64,000 nt of DNA from the NCBI RefSeq assembly GCF_023159225.1, contig NC_063161.1, forward strand, positions 118,585,958-118,649,957. The letters are read 5' to 3'. Each line of letters opens with the position of its first letter. Positions within the stretch are counted from its first letter, which is position 1. Below the pieces are notes generated by a model. It saw only the letters and a program-made list of their open reading frames with translations, did not search any database and was not told the origin of the DNA. The translations under genes were made by a program, and so were the position numbers. The DNA is from Perognathus longimembris pacificus. Taxonomy: Eukaryota; Chordata; Mammalia; Rodentia; Heteromyidae. Positions 23,185-34,099 of this stretch are shown here, one piece after another.

Positions 23185-23381
23185 TTTTTTGTGCCAGTCC
23201 TGGGGCTTGAATTCAGGACCTGGACATTGTCCCTGAGCTTCTTTTGCTCAAGGCTAGCAATCTATCACTTGAGCCACAGTGCTACTTCTGGCTTTTTCTG
23301 TTAATGTGGCACTGAGGAATCAAACCCAGGGCTTCATGCATACTAGGCAAGCACTCAACCACTAAGCCACATTCCCAGCCC
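23185..23381 (-). mobile_element. IDL-Geo-type dimeric SINE, minus strand
   Basis: The right monomer complement ('gtgccagtcctggggcttga') is followed by the ID-like left monomer, ending 'attcccagccc'. The 10-bp target repeat is atggctgtct / atggctatct at 23176-23185 and 23382-23391, with one mismatch. The T-tract tail is short. Confidence 0.85.
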
Positions 23382-23391
23382 ATGGCTATCT

Positions 23392-26109
23392 ATCATATCT
23401 CCATGAGAAAACTTGGAAACACTGAAGGAATATCCCAAAATATTAGTGAATTCAGCCACATCTTGATGGTTACAAATTAATGGCCCCATTTAAATGACTA
23501 TGCAGAGAATGCAAGCTAGTGTGCCTTATAAGGACAACCATAAAGGTAGACAGCTGAAACTCCATGCTCACACTTGGCCTTACAAATCATCAGGTGGACT
23601 TAAGCAAGTCAAGATATGATGCACAGCCTCTGTTGTCTCTGTTAGTGAAAAGTATAATATTCTTTTCAGATTCCCAAATCCTCTGCCAGTTTCAGATAAG
23701 GAAGAAGTATTAGTTAAATCTAAGAATGTATTGATCCACTTCCATCAAGTTGGAATATATTTACAATCACATTTCATTATTTCTAGATTAGCCTGCCTAA
23801 TGCCCAAACCTCACAGAACTATAGATTATCACTTGCCCTGGCTTAGCTTAAAGGAGAGGATTTCTGTCCCCACAAACTCCTTGGGGGCATTTAGTTTCCA
23901 GTCATACACTGAACCCACATTTATTTTAAGAGAAGCTTTCTAGATTTCTTTGAGCTTCAATCTCTGAAGACAAAAAGCATAGTGTGAGTGTTAGGCTATG
24001 GGAACCTGGGCCCCAGAACAACCAGAGATGGAAAAATACCCCCAAATAGTTTGATGAGGAGGGGAGTAGCTTTGAAAAGAGATTTAACTAGTGTGGCAAA
24101 TGGCCCGTCACACACTCTTCTCTCCTAGTTTGTTTTGATACATCCCCACCTGGTCCCCAGGTGTGTAAGAACCACAAAATGCCGTTCACGCTGCCGCTAT
24201 GGACCAGACATGTGCAGGTCTGTGCACCCTGGAACAATGGCTTTATTCTTTCAGACTCCCAAAGAGAGCTGTGAGTTTATAAAGCACTGCTGCTGTGGCT
24301 GGAGGGGGAAAAGTTTTATACTTTGAGGAATTTTGTCCCAAGGAAAACTTGGAAAGCAGTAAGAATCTCACAGAGAGAATGGGAGGTAGCCCTCCCCTCT
24401 TAACCCCTCCCCAAACATCACCCCAAGTTCGAAATACATATGGAGGTGAATTAAATATATATGGAGAAGGGAGAAGAGCAAGAAGAATTTTGTTTTTGTT
24501 TGAAAACTCAGGAGTTTTAAGCCTGGAAATATAAGATATTTGCCAAAATGGAAAGTTAGGATATCTTCCACATATGGATTTATAGGAATGAAACAAGCTC
24601 TGGAAGAGTTTGTTTTGGCATTAATTGTCTCATACTGGAAACCATCACAACAAATGGGAAGTTTCGGAATTTCCACTTTTCTCTCACCTGAAGAGGATAT
24701 GCTAAAAAAAAAACCCAAAAACCTGTGGCCAAACAGAGACCTTACAAGGTTAGAGACAGGAGTGAATTAGAAAGAACAGTTTTCCACCTCAGTCTTTTAT
24801 GGAATTGGCAAGCAAACTTTACTAGTCTCAAGGCAAATTTTATACTACGATATTTTCAAATTTTTCTATTTGAAGAAGAGGTAGCAAGAAGTCCAAAGAA
24901 TATTATCTGGGAATTGGCAAGGTGTATCATATAGGTTTGTCTATGAAATCACATTTCTTCTACATGACTTTTCTCAATGGGAAAAAGTTGTATGTCACGT
25001 AAATGGGAAGGGACTTAATTAGTCCACTTGTAAATTCATTGTCTTGAAATAACAAAATTACACAGAGACATTAAACAATAGTGGCCTTCCTAATCACAGA
25101 TTTTCTGCTTTGAAACAAATGCCTTGCATGTAGATTAATAAGGTGATGCAAGACGCTACATCATCTGGCAGGGGAAGATTTAAAGCAGGTCAGCTTCCTT
25201 GAGAAGAGAAAAATAACTTTTAAGATGAAAGAATTTTAAAAAATCGTGTGTGGTCCAAACTTCTTTTTTTTTTTTTAAGAAAAAAATGTCAAAGGTGTTT
25301 GAGCTGCATGGTGATGGTTTTCTCAATGTTTCGATGATTCACTTGCAATATGTGATTACTCATAGCTCTGGCCGATGATGAATGCATAAATAAGAAACAA
25401 ATCATCGACGTTTAATTCTGAGTGGATTGGGCAATATTCACTTAATAATATAGATTCCCGAGGAAGGACAAGAGGATATTGTCAGCTAATAGTATACCAC
25501 TCTTGAAACTGTAATTATAAATACTTAATGTATTTAGGCCAGCAGGTTTAGATCAATCATCCTTAGCTAAACCAGAGGCCAGAACCCCCCCCCCCCACAC
25601 ACACACACAGAGCTTCACACTGACCTTTGCTTTTCTAATTAGATTTATTGTAGACTTGTAATAGGTATGCAGGGTAAGTCTTCCCAAACACTCTCAGATA
25701 AATCTTGTCATTAGAAATAATTGCTGTATTTATTGTCCTGTAAAAAGATGTATGAGCATCTTTTTGAAACTTTATTCTTTGAAACAACGAATATGGTACA
25801 GAGTAATTCTGTCACCAAAATAGCAGTGATCTGTTAAGGAAATAAACATAAGTATTCTTTAACCTTTTACCTGATTGTTGGTGCCTAGAAGCAGTAATTT
25901 TGATATTAACGAAAACTTAGTGCTTCAGTAACCACTCTATTTGTCACTACTTTTAGAGTCATGTAAATTAATAGATGGGATTACTTGTCCTATCATCTCT
26001 GTATGTGATAGTTTCAACAAACTAACAAAACACTTGAAATATTGAATTTTCTATTTGTTCTATTTAAATACACAGTTATCATTTCTATCTTCTTTTTACT
26101 TCGTCTTAG
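23392..26109. other. Mostly unique non-coding DNA
   Basis: No recent repeat is seen in 2.7 kb. 24000-24900 holds overlapping open frames on both strands (up to 117 codons) with no recognised domain. 25300-25560 is a complex, repeat-free block with many AT-rich homeobox-like words and could be a conserved non-coding element. A C12 run plus (AC)n lies at 25585-25610. Confidence 0.4.
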
Positions 26110-26246
26110 ATTGGAAAAGCAAGTTGCACATGACAGAGATCAGTCTCACAAGCAATCTCTTCATATTGCAAGACGTTCTTGTGCAGGAAAGGACAAAGAA
26201 CTTCTCAACACTGCAGATTTTACATCTGAGGGAAGTGGCTCAAAAG
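26110..26246 (+). other. Open segment with splice-like borders (possible exon)
   Basis: A pyrimidine-rich tract ('tctatcttctttttacttcg') and an AG at 26108-26109 precede a 137-bp segment that is followed by AG|GT at 26246-26248 ('caaaag|gtagaa'). Two frames are open through it. One gives a hydrophilic peptide beginning LEKQVAHDRDQSHKQ. The other gives one beginning WKSKLHMTEISL. I recognise neither. The donor is weak and no neighbouring exon is identified, so this may be chance or a non-coding transcript exon. Confidence 0.25.
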
Positions 26247-26445
26247 GTAGAAACTCTAAGGTGTAGAAGCATTCATTTATAAGGGCATCATTCTAAACAT
26301 TCCTTCTAGATATCCCACAGATGCACATTATAAAACATCTGTGAAGCCATGTCACCACTCTTACTATGGACCAGGACTCAGTATCCAACATAGTCCTTCA
26401 CATGAGGTATGCTGAATTATCACATGGCTCTCCCTTTGGACTGCC
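26247..26445. other. Short non-coding stretch
   Basis: No repeat is recognised before the SINE insertion site at 26438-26445. Confidence 0.3.
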
Positions 26446-26468
26446 TGTTTATTTATCTATCTATCTAT

Positions 26469-26503
<35 letters not shown>

Positions 26504-26704
26504 CTTACTTACTTACTTATTTATTGCCAGTCCTGGGCCTTAGACTCATGGCCTGAGCACTGTTTCTGGCTTCTTTTATTTATTTATTTATTTGCTCAAG
26601 GCTAGCACTCTGCCACTTGAGCCAACTTCTGGCCATTTTCTATATATGTGGTACTGGGGAATACAAGGCAAGCACTCTTGCCACTGGGCCATATTCCCAG
26701 CCCA
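26446..26704 (-). mobile_element. IDL-Geo-type SINE with expanded (TTTA)n tail, minus strand
   Basis: A (TTTA)n tract of about 75 bp (26446-26523) represents the A-rich tail. The right monomer follows but is interrupted by a second (TTTA)n block at about 26575-26595. The left monomer is shortened: the ID core around the B box is missing ('ggggaatacaaggcaagc'). The 8-bp repeat ggactgcc is at 26438-26445 and 26705-26712. Confidence 0.85.
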
Positions 26705-26712
26705 GGACTGCC

Positions 26713-27869
26713 CATTTCTTCAGGGCTTACATTTAAATTTTCTTTATATTCCAAACATGAAGGATGCTAATTTTATGTACAAGGACCCATGTGTGTCTCC
26801 CCTTGTACTTGGCAATAGGTTATTTCCCTGTTATATCTAAAAATTCACTCTGTATGATGAGGGTTTTCTTTCTTATATCCAACCAAAGCTTCTGCTTTAC
26901 GTTAGTTTTTAACAAGTATGCAGGTTAAAAAGAATTAATGTTTCAAAGAGAACACAGGAAAAAATAAGTCATTTTCTCTCTTATTTCCCAGTTACTGAAA
27001 TTTTCTGACAGAATGCAACCTTAGTTACATTATCTTGTTTATTAAGAAAATTCTTACACATATTTGACCACACATAAGCAAATACTTATGTTGTGTAGCC
27101 ATGACTAAGCTTACTATGAACCCTTAATACAGGTAGGCATAAACAATGACAGGGCTAGAAATTCCATACATGGTAGAAGCATAGAATCTTGAATATTAGC
27201 ATGATGTGTCTACATTTACTCCAAACAAAGTCTCTCATCCTGAAGAATTCACTCTACATGGCTATTCATGATCTCTGCATCCTAGGCATACTTGTACAGG
27301 GAAACTTGGAGGCACTAGGGAAGCCAATTCACTTAGATTCTTACCTCAAGGATATTCTTCTCTATGTTTCTGTATCATTGTGGTAAAAAGAGCAGTAGCA
27401 CATCATTTACTATGTTTCAAGCACATAGTTACAAGTATTTACTTTAAAACAGAGTAAAATCATTCTTCAATATACACTTGTTTTCTTTCCAATGACCAAA
27501 ACCAGAATAGACTTTGAAGTCAAACATATCTTAATTTGTGGAATTTATTCCCAGAGGAACTGGATAGATCACTTTACATACTTTTTAGATAACTGTGAAT
27601 ATCTATACTTTTTTTTAAGAGATGAATGGATTTTTCCAACTTAATTGTCAAAGCGCAGGCTAGGATGGACATGAACAAGGTGTTCTTGATCATAAAGATG
27701 TTACTTAACTGATTCAGGATTTGGTATTTCAGGTAAGAATGCCCAGAAATTTACTGAGTTGTTCCACCAGGGGGCAATGGAAAGTCATGTCTTTTATTTT
27801 CCCTGGTTATAAGGCAACCAATGGTTGCCATCTTTGTGTGGGTAGATTGGCACATGTACAAAATTTGGT
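26713..27869. other. Non-coding DNA, nothing recognised
   Basis: No gene or clear repeat. The open frames at 27189-27386 and 27721-27969 are short and without motifs. Confidence 0.35.
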
Positions 27870-28310
27870 CTTCTTTCCCTTCAAAATTACAATTGCCTTA
27901 CTATTTCTTTTGGTTATAAAATTAATGTATGCATTCCACAAAATAAACAGAAAATGTAATCAAATATAATGAAATGTTAAGGTCATCATCTAACCTCACA
28001 GAAAATGGGAATCTCTTAACTTTTTAAAGCATATATGCTTCCAGACTTTTTCTGTAAATGTATAAAACTATAACTGCATCTTTCTTTTTTGTTCCATTCA
28101 AATAGGACCATGTTTTCCAAACTTTTGCTTCGATTATACAGTGCATCATATACATCTGTCTCATAAAATATACATTTATATCACCCTTTAAAATACTGTT
28201 CCCTTGTATGAATATACCATAACTTAGTTGTCTAATCAGCTATATATTTAGATAATCCAGAACTTTGAAAATGTAAGTAAACAATACTGTGCACACAGTG
28301 GTTTCTATCA
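27870..28310. mobile_element. Possible ancient L1 (L1M-type) fragment
   Basis: Words such as 'tatgcttccagactttttctg', 'catcatctaacctcacag' and 'gaccatgttttccaaactttt' recall a common ancient mammalian L1-type sequence. The match is from memory and highly diverged, and orientation is not assigned. Confidence 0.35.
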
Positions 28311-28358
28311 TACCTGGTTTTGCATTCTATAGTTATAGTTTTATGCTGCAAATGGCGG

Positions 28359-28388
28359 CTGAAATTGTTTCAATGGAAACAATTTCAG
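28359..28388. repeat. Perfect 13-bp inverted repeat
   Basis: Arms ctgaaattgtttc (28359-28371) and gaaacaatttcag (28376-28388) flank a 4-base loop, aatg. No known element was assigned. Confidence 0.9.
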
Positions 28389-29537
28389 AAATAAGCAGCA
28401 CATGTTAAATAATGTATCACAATATATTGTTGTGATTGTTCTAATTTATACTTAGTCAATGATTATCTCTTACTGTGCCTAATTTATGAATTAATTAGTG
28501 TAATGGATAATCACAAATAAGGAAAATTTTAATATATGTGGTCTTTAGTACTCTGCAAAGTTTCAGGTATTCACTGGGTGTATTGGAACATATCCCTCAG
28601 AGATGAAGGGGAACTACATGTCTTTATTCATGTATCTTGTTGGTTTTCATGCCTTTAGGTAAGTTGCTAGACAGGTTCTTTGATACATATTCCATAAGTA
28701 AATTGATATCTTTATTTGGAGTAATAGTTCAGAAACTTTACTGTTATCATGAATGTGTCTTCTTCATGTTTTAAATAAGAACTCTTTTTTCCTAGCCTAA
28801 CATGATGCCCAAGTTACTGTAACATTTGAGATTTCATTCTTCCTGTATTTTATCATGTCTGAAGGTAATATGAGATACAGAAAACAATGGTCTCAGTATA
28901 AAGACAAGATCACAAGATGTAGAAGGGGGGAAAGTGAGTGTGTTTCCTGTGGATGACACCTTTTCAACAGCTAATTAGACTAGGAAAGCACATACTCACC
29001 TTCATATTGTTCAGTCTCCTTCATGTTGGATTCCAGGGGATCCTCACAAGACCCTTGATGCCCTCACTGAGGCATTCCCTGCAACTTGCTCTTTCACCTT
29101 TTGGGAGGCTGCATCTATCTTGTATTTAGAGTATCACTACATACCTTTACTTGGGTGATGTGATATATATGAACCAAATATTAGCTATTTGAAATTTCTA
29201 TGAAAGCTTCATTAATAATGAAAAGATGTATTATAAAAATATCATTTAAAAATTCTATTAAAAATCTAAAGTAGGATATCCAATGCTTTAGCATGATGTT
29301 CTATGTATATTTTAGGCCCACCAGAAGCAAATAAACCTGGCTCAAAAATCATAGGTGGTGTTTTCATTCACCTCATTTATCATCAGCAAGAAGGATTACT
29401 AGAGTTATCTAAAGCCTTTTTGAATACAAATGAAAGTTTCTAGAGTTCACTGATGTATTTTGTAGTTAGTAAAAGACACTGATAAGAAAAATCTACTATC
29501 GAAACATATAGTTATGGCTCTCCCTCAAGAGTGGTCC
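28389..29537. other. AT-rich non-coding DNA
   Basis: No gene or repeat recognised. Confidence 0.35.
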
Positions 29538-29547
29538 AAAATCCTGG

Positions 29548-29742
29548 GCTGGGAATATGGCCTAGTGGCAAGAGCGCTTGCCTCATATACATGAAGCCCT
29601 GGATTTGATTCCCCAGCACCACATATACAGAAAATGTCCAGAAGTGGTGCTGTGGCTCAAGTGGCAGAGTGCTAGCCTTGCAAAAAGAAGCCAGGGACAG
29701 TGTTCAGGCCTTGAGTTCAAAGCCCAGGACTGGCAAAAAAAA
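29548..29742 (+). mobile_element. IDL-Geo-type dimeric SINE, plus strand
   Basis: The left monomer begins 'gctgggaatatggcctagtgg' (A-box region) and has the B-box-like 'ggatttgattcccc'. The right monomer runs from 'agaagtggtgctgtggct' to 'cccaggactggc', then an A14 tail. The 8-bp repeat aaaatcct is present before (29538-29545) and after the tail (ending 29752). This is one of the best-preserved copies. Confidence 0.92.
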
Positions 29743-29754
29743 AAAAAATCCTAA

Positions 29755-30600
29755 ACTTATTCAATATATGTGAGAACTTCCACTCTCAGCATACTTTGCA
29801 ACCTCAGGAATTATAAGGGTTACTAGGGTCAGGGTTAATTTCTTTTCCTTTCCCTAAATGTAGTAAGTAATAATCCTTATTTTAAAATGCTATATGTCTA
29901 CCTTAAAATTTTTCATGTATCTATTCAGCATGTATATACATTAACAATAGAGTCATATATCCTTATTTGATACTCCTATCTAGGTATTAAAATAAATCAA
30001 ATAAAGTTGACCCATATCCAAGTTAAGAGGTAAGGAAAAGGAGAGATAAGATAAAAGGAGTAAATTTAAATGAAGGAAAATTTAGCATAAACATCTAATG
30101 AGCTTTGGAGAGAAAGAATGATCTGTGGCTCATTAATTCACATTCTAAAAAGAGTTTTCATATACTGCACACATTGCACACATCTGGTCTGAAGTCTACT
30201 TGGAGTTTAAAAAAATTCACCACCCCTAGTAATTCTCTGCAATTGACTCTCAGTAATATTTGCATGGAACTCTTTGAATGCATATTCAACAACACTATCA
30301 AAGCGGAGAGGCCTCTAATTTGTCATTGCTCTGCATCTCTGAAGCCTACACACATGGTAGCCATACTGGAACAGTTACTCTCTCAATTTGCAAGAAGTTA
30401 TCAGGTGTCTGAAATGTATAAGAGAACACTTTTTTGAAAAAAGGGCCCCAGAGTATATACTCTAATCAGAAACCTCCTTTGAAGGCTTTTGATGAACAAC
30501 TTAAGAACAGTCACTCTGAAGAATGTATACTTTTTGCTTTTAAATCAGAAGAAATCTGCTGAAAAATTGAACAGTTTGAGGAAGGGCTTTAATTAAAAAG
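29755..30600. other. Non-coding DNA, nothing recognised
   Basis: Contains a 110-codon plus-strand frame (30105-30437) with no recognised domain, most likely chance. No repeat is evident. Confidence 0.35.
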
Positions 30601-30604
30601 TGCA

Positions 30605-31080
30605 CTAATAAACATGTGTGTGTGAGTTTGTATATAACACAGGGTACCAGAATCAAAAACAGTAACAACATGGAATAAACCAAAGAAAAAAATGAAAAAA
30701 AAACTTTACAATGTACATTAAAAACAAAAACAAACTTGCTTCCATATCTTGGAGTTCATTTCTATTAGCATCATTTTATATGGTCATGTGTACATAGTTA
30801 TTGAGCTATTGAGTTATTGAGTTGTAATCCTCTGCTTTATCTGATTTGGTGAAGAGAAACAAAATGATGAGGAAAAAGGACAAAGGGTGAACCAATGCAA
30901 CAGTGATATTCACAAGACACTATGTTGGAAATTATTTTCACAACTTAGTCGGGAGGGGAGTTGAGAAAGTGGAGAAAACAAATGAGGAGGTGACACTGGT
31001 CAAAAGGCAATGTACTCATTACCTTACTTATGTAACTGTCACCCCTCTGTATATCATCTTTACAATAAATTAATTTTTTT
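30605..31080 (+). mobile_element. L1 3' end with 5' inversion (twin-primed insertion)
   Basis: 30850-31080 is the L1 3' end in plus orientation, ending 'cctctgtatatcatctttac', then an AT-rich tail. 30610-30845 is L1 3' UTR in the opposite orientation: on plus it reads 'cttggagttcatttctatta', the complement form seen in minus-strand copies. The inverted-then-direct arrangement is the classic product of twin priming. Flanks share an imperfect 'aagtgcact' / 'aaatgcact'. Confidence 0.75.
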
Positions 31081-31091
31081 AAATGCACTGA

Positions 31092-31302
31092 ACTGGGAAT
31101 ATGGCATAGGGGCAAGAGTGCTTACCTCGTATACATGAAGCCCTGGATTCGATTCCGCAGCACCACATATATAGAAAATGGCCAGGAGTGGCGCTGTGGC
31201 TCAAGTGGCAGAGTGCTAGCCTTGAGCAAAAAGAAGCCAGGGACAGTGCTCAGGCCCTGAGTTTAAGGCCCAGGACTGGCAAAAAATAAAAAAACAAATA
31301 AA
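31092..31302 (+). mobile_element. IDL-Geo-type dimeric SINE, plus strand
   Basis: Left monomer with a B box near 31146-31156 ('gattcgattcc'); right monomer from about 31186 ('aggagtggcgctgtggctca') to 'ggcccaggactggc'; A-rich tail to 31302. The target repeat aaatgcactga / aaatgcattga lies at 31081-31091 and 31303-31313. It is inserted directly at the tail of the preceding L1. Confidence 0.92.
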
Positions 31303-31514
31303 AAATGCATTGAGGTACAATTGGTAATCCCTTTGGTAGAAACATTATTAACAAATGCTATTTAACACCAGCCAAAAATTAAAAGATGACAAAGATGCCC
31401 CATGGATTCCCAGAAGCTAAGGACTTCTAAACCAGGGATTTCCTAAGAGGAATCCCCAGCACTGCCCAGGGAGCTATGCGAGTATCACAAATACCAGAGA
31501 TTAGCTGTAAACAA

Positions 31515-31700
31515 TACTTACAAAATTATATGCTGTAATCCAACTATACAACTGGCGGGGGGGGGGGTGGCAGGGAGGAATGCGGGAGAAAAATGAGGGA
31601 GGAGGTAACAAGTTTGATAAGAAATGTACTTACTGCCTTACCTAGGAAACTGTAACCCCTCTTCACATCACTTTGACAATAGATAAACAAAAATATTAAA
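31515..31700 (+). mobile_element. Strongly 5'-truncated L1 3' end, plus strand
   Basis: About 185 bp: a G-run at 31556-31567, 'gagggaggaggtaacaagtt' and 'ctgtaacccctcttcacatc', ending in an A-rich tail. It matches the end of the copies at 39990 and 62570. Confidence 0.85.
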
Positions 31701-32189
31701 AAGCATTCCTTTGACATTGCTAAAGTGCTTGTTTGTTAGGGTTTTAAAAAAATTGTTTGTGCTATTTCAATTTTCCATTAGGATAGCATTTCAGAATCTA
31801 AATCCCTTGTTTTCATCCAATTTTTTTTCCATTAGTCAGGTATTTGTTCTTATGCATAGTCAAATATAATGCCAAAAGTTCAATAGTGTGAGTATTGCCA
31901 GCTGCAAAGTAGAATATGTATTTGATTTGTTTGCCCATAACATTGAATAGGAAAACACAAAATTGAATGTTTTAATTTTACAATCGTGTAATCTCTACCT
32001 CTAAATCTATTAATAGAATACTTCTATCATTTCAAACCCTTACCCTTCCCAGCACACCCCCCTGCACCCCAAGAACAAATTTGGCTTCTCTGTTTCGTTA
32101 AAGCTTACTCTCACCTTGTTTTCCAAGAAGTCTGTTTTGAATTCAGTGAATGAGACAATATTCTTTGGGATAAACTGACTTTGGACTAA
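31701..32189. other. Non-coding DNA, nothing recognised
   Basis: AT-rich; no gene or repeat recognised. Confidence 0.35.
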
Positions 32190-32345
32190 ATTGACCTAAA
32201 AAGTTCAAATCCTGTCTCTGCCTCTTGCTACAACATGTGAACTTAGTCATGTCTTCTATAATGAGGATTACAATTTGGGCCTGTATAAGAACTAAATGAT
32301 AAACCTACTAGGCACAGTGCAGTGTTTAACATGAGGAACAGCTTC
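32190..32345 (+). mobile_element. MIR relic
   Basis: MIR-type core words ('gttcaaatcctgtctctgcc', 'tgtgaacttagtcatgtctt', 'ctaggcacagtgcagtgttt') appear in the usual order. This is an ancient tRNA-derived SINE, no longer mobile. Confidence 0.6.
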
Positions 32346-32439
32346 ATGAATGCTAGTTAACTACAGAAATATTTTCCTTGAGTCTGAAGAACAAAACAGA
32401 AAGGAAATGTTAGTAAGGTTCAATTCTGGCCCTGTTATT

Positions 32440-33000
32440 TGTTCTTCTAGTGGAAAAATTATAACTCTTAATATTTTTGCATTTTATGGAGATAAAATTC
32501 ACATAACAAACCTCACTATTTTAGAGTGTTTGCAATGTTGTGCAATCATAACTACTAATTTAAAAATGTTTCCATCATTCCAAAGAGATTATCCATACAC
32601 ATGAAACCATTATACCCAATTCTACCTTATCCTCTATTACCAAGAAATGATTAATCTACGTTCCGCCGCTTTGTCTATTCTAAACATGTCATATATGCCA
32701 ACTGTGCCATTTGAGTCTCCATTTTTAGCATAACACAGTGTTTTGAAGGTTTATTAATGGCATACCAAGTATAAGCACTAAGTTCCTTTTTATGCCTAAA
32801 TAGTATTCCAGTGCATTGTTTTTCATTTATAATTTGGTGGGAATTTTAGTTATTTTCATTTCTTAGATATTCTGAAAAACACTGCCATGAACGTTCCTAT
32901 ACTAGTTTTTATGTGAATGTATGTTTTCAATTATGATCATTAAGAATTTGTTCTCCAGTGCACATGCTGCCTAGAAGGGATTATTGTAATTGCCTAAAGC
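32440..33000 (-). mobile_element. Ancient L1M-type fragment, minus strand
   Basis: The plus strand shows complement-strand words typical of old mammalian L1 3' regions ('gataaaattcacataacaaa', 'gttgtgcaatcataactact', 'aaatagtattccagtgcatt', 'actgccatgaacgttcctat'). It is strongly diverged. The 84-codon frame at 32350-32604 is not a gene. Confidence 0.6.
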
Positions 33001-33835
33001 AGACATTCAGATTCACAAGAGTCTATTAAGTTTCTGTGTCTTCGAATAGTTTGAGTCTCTACCCACACTTAGGGTACATGCTACAAGCAGCTATTTCATC
33101 ATGTTTACAACTCAGTCTCTTGGGTACAGATCAACTCAATCATGCAATGTACATGCAAACACACACATATGCAAACACACACAGTCAACATGCTTTTCTT
33201 GTACAAAATAAAAGTAAGTTTTAGGCTGAATTGTTAAGTAATTTTATATGTGAAGATGAACCCTTTCCCTCCACCTAGACCCCTTTTTTTATCTCTTCAG
33301 CTCCATCTCTATTTCTCTGCATGCAGAAATTGATGCTATTCTAAGAATCTTTGCAACTCATCATTTTTTAGGAAAGTTAGACAATGAAATAGTTCACCAG
33401 AGAATTTAGAGCCCCACGATGCATTTTGTTTCCCAGAAATAGTTCTACATTTAGAAGAGGACAAAGACTGAGGATAGCACTCAACACCAAAGATGGTTAC
33501 TAATTGTGGGTTTTAATGGCCAGAGAGGTATGTGAATCCAGCTCCTTGCCAGTGTCCTTAGAGTCTCATAAGGGCGCTGACAGCATGTTTTGCTTTCATG
33601 AGCACCACAATTGTGTTCTCAGGTCTTTTGCCATCTCAGTCATAAAATTTATGGATGAAACGTGGTTCAAACAATTTTAAACCTTCCTCAGGCTGTTTTC
33701 TCTTAACATTTGAGCATCAGGTCAAAAGTTCTCTTCTAAGAAGGTTAATGTCCACTCCCAATGCACTGCCTTCATGTTGGATTCACCTGTGTTCAAGTTT
33801 TGTTAAGTAACATTAGAAACATTTCTGGGCTCCAG
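33001..33835. other. Non-coding DNA
   Basis: No gene recognised. A short imperfect (AC)-rich patch is at 33155-33185. Confidence 0.35.
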
Positions 33836-34041
33836 TGGCTTATGCATGGAATCCTCGCTACTCAGGAGGCTGAGATCTGAGGGTCATGGTTCAAAGCCAG
33901 CCTGAGCTAGAGAGTCTAAAAATGGTTATCTCCAATTAATAAGCAAAAAGCCAGAAGTGGTGCTGTGGCTATAGCAGTAGAATTCCAGCCTTGCACAAGA
34001 AAAAGCTAAGGGAATCCAGCTATGTCCTGAGCTCAAGACCC

Positions 34042-34096
<55 letters not shown>
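33836..34096 (+). mobile_element. 7SL-ID dimeric SINE with (AC)n tail
   Basis: The 7SL/B1-like left monomer ('ctccagtggcttatgcatgg', 'ctactcaggaggctgagatc') is followed by the ID/Geo-like right monomer ('agaagtggtgctgtggctat'). The tail is a long (AC)n microsatellite (34044-34096, about 26 units), which likely grew from the original A-rich tail. Confidence 0.85.

Positions 34097-34099
<3 letters not shown>

Noticed and set aside
25369..25425. C/D-box snoRNA-like layout (atgatga ... ctga)
   Set aside because: The boxes are present but the flanks do not form a terminal stem and the interval is short. Not enough to call an RNA gene.
26446..26523. Regular TTTA repeats as a possible CRISPR-like or satellite array
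   Set aside because: Units are 4 bp without spacers and lie at the tail of a SINE. This is a simple microsatellite.
29548..29620. tRNA gene candidate from the A/B-box-like left monomer
   Set aside because: The tRNA-like part is the left monomer of a dispersed SINE with target duplications and an A-tail. The cloverleaf is not intact.
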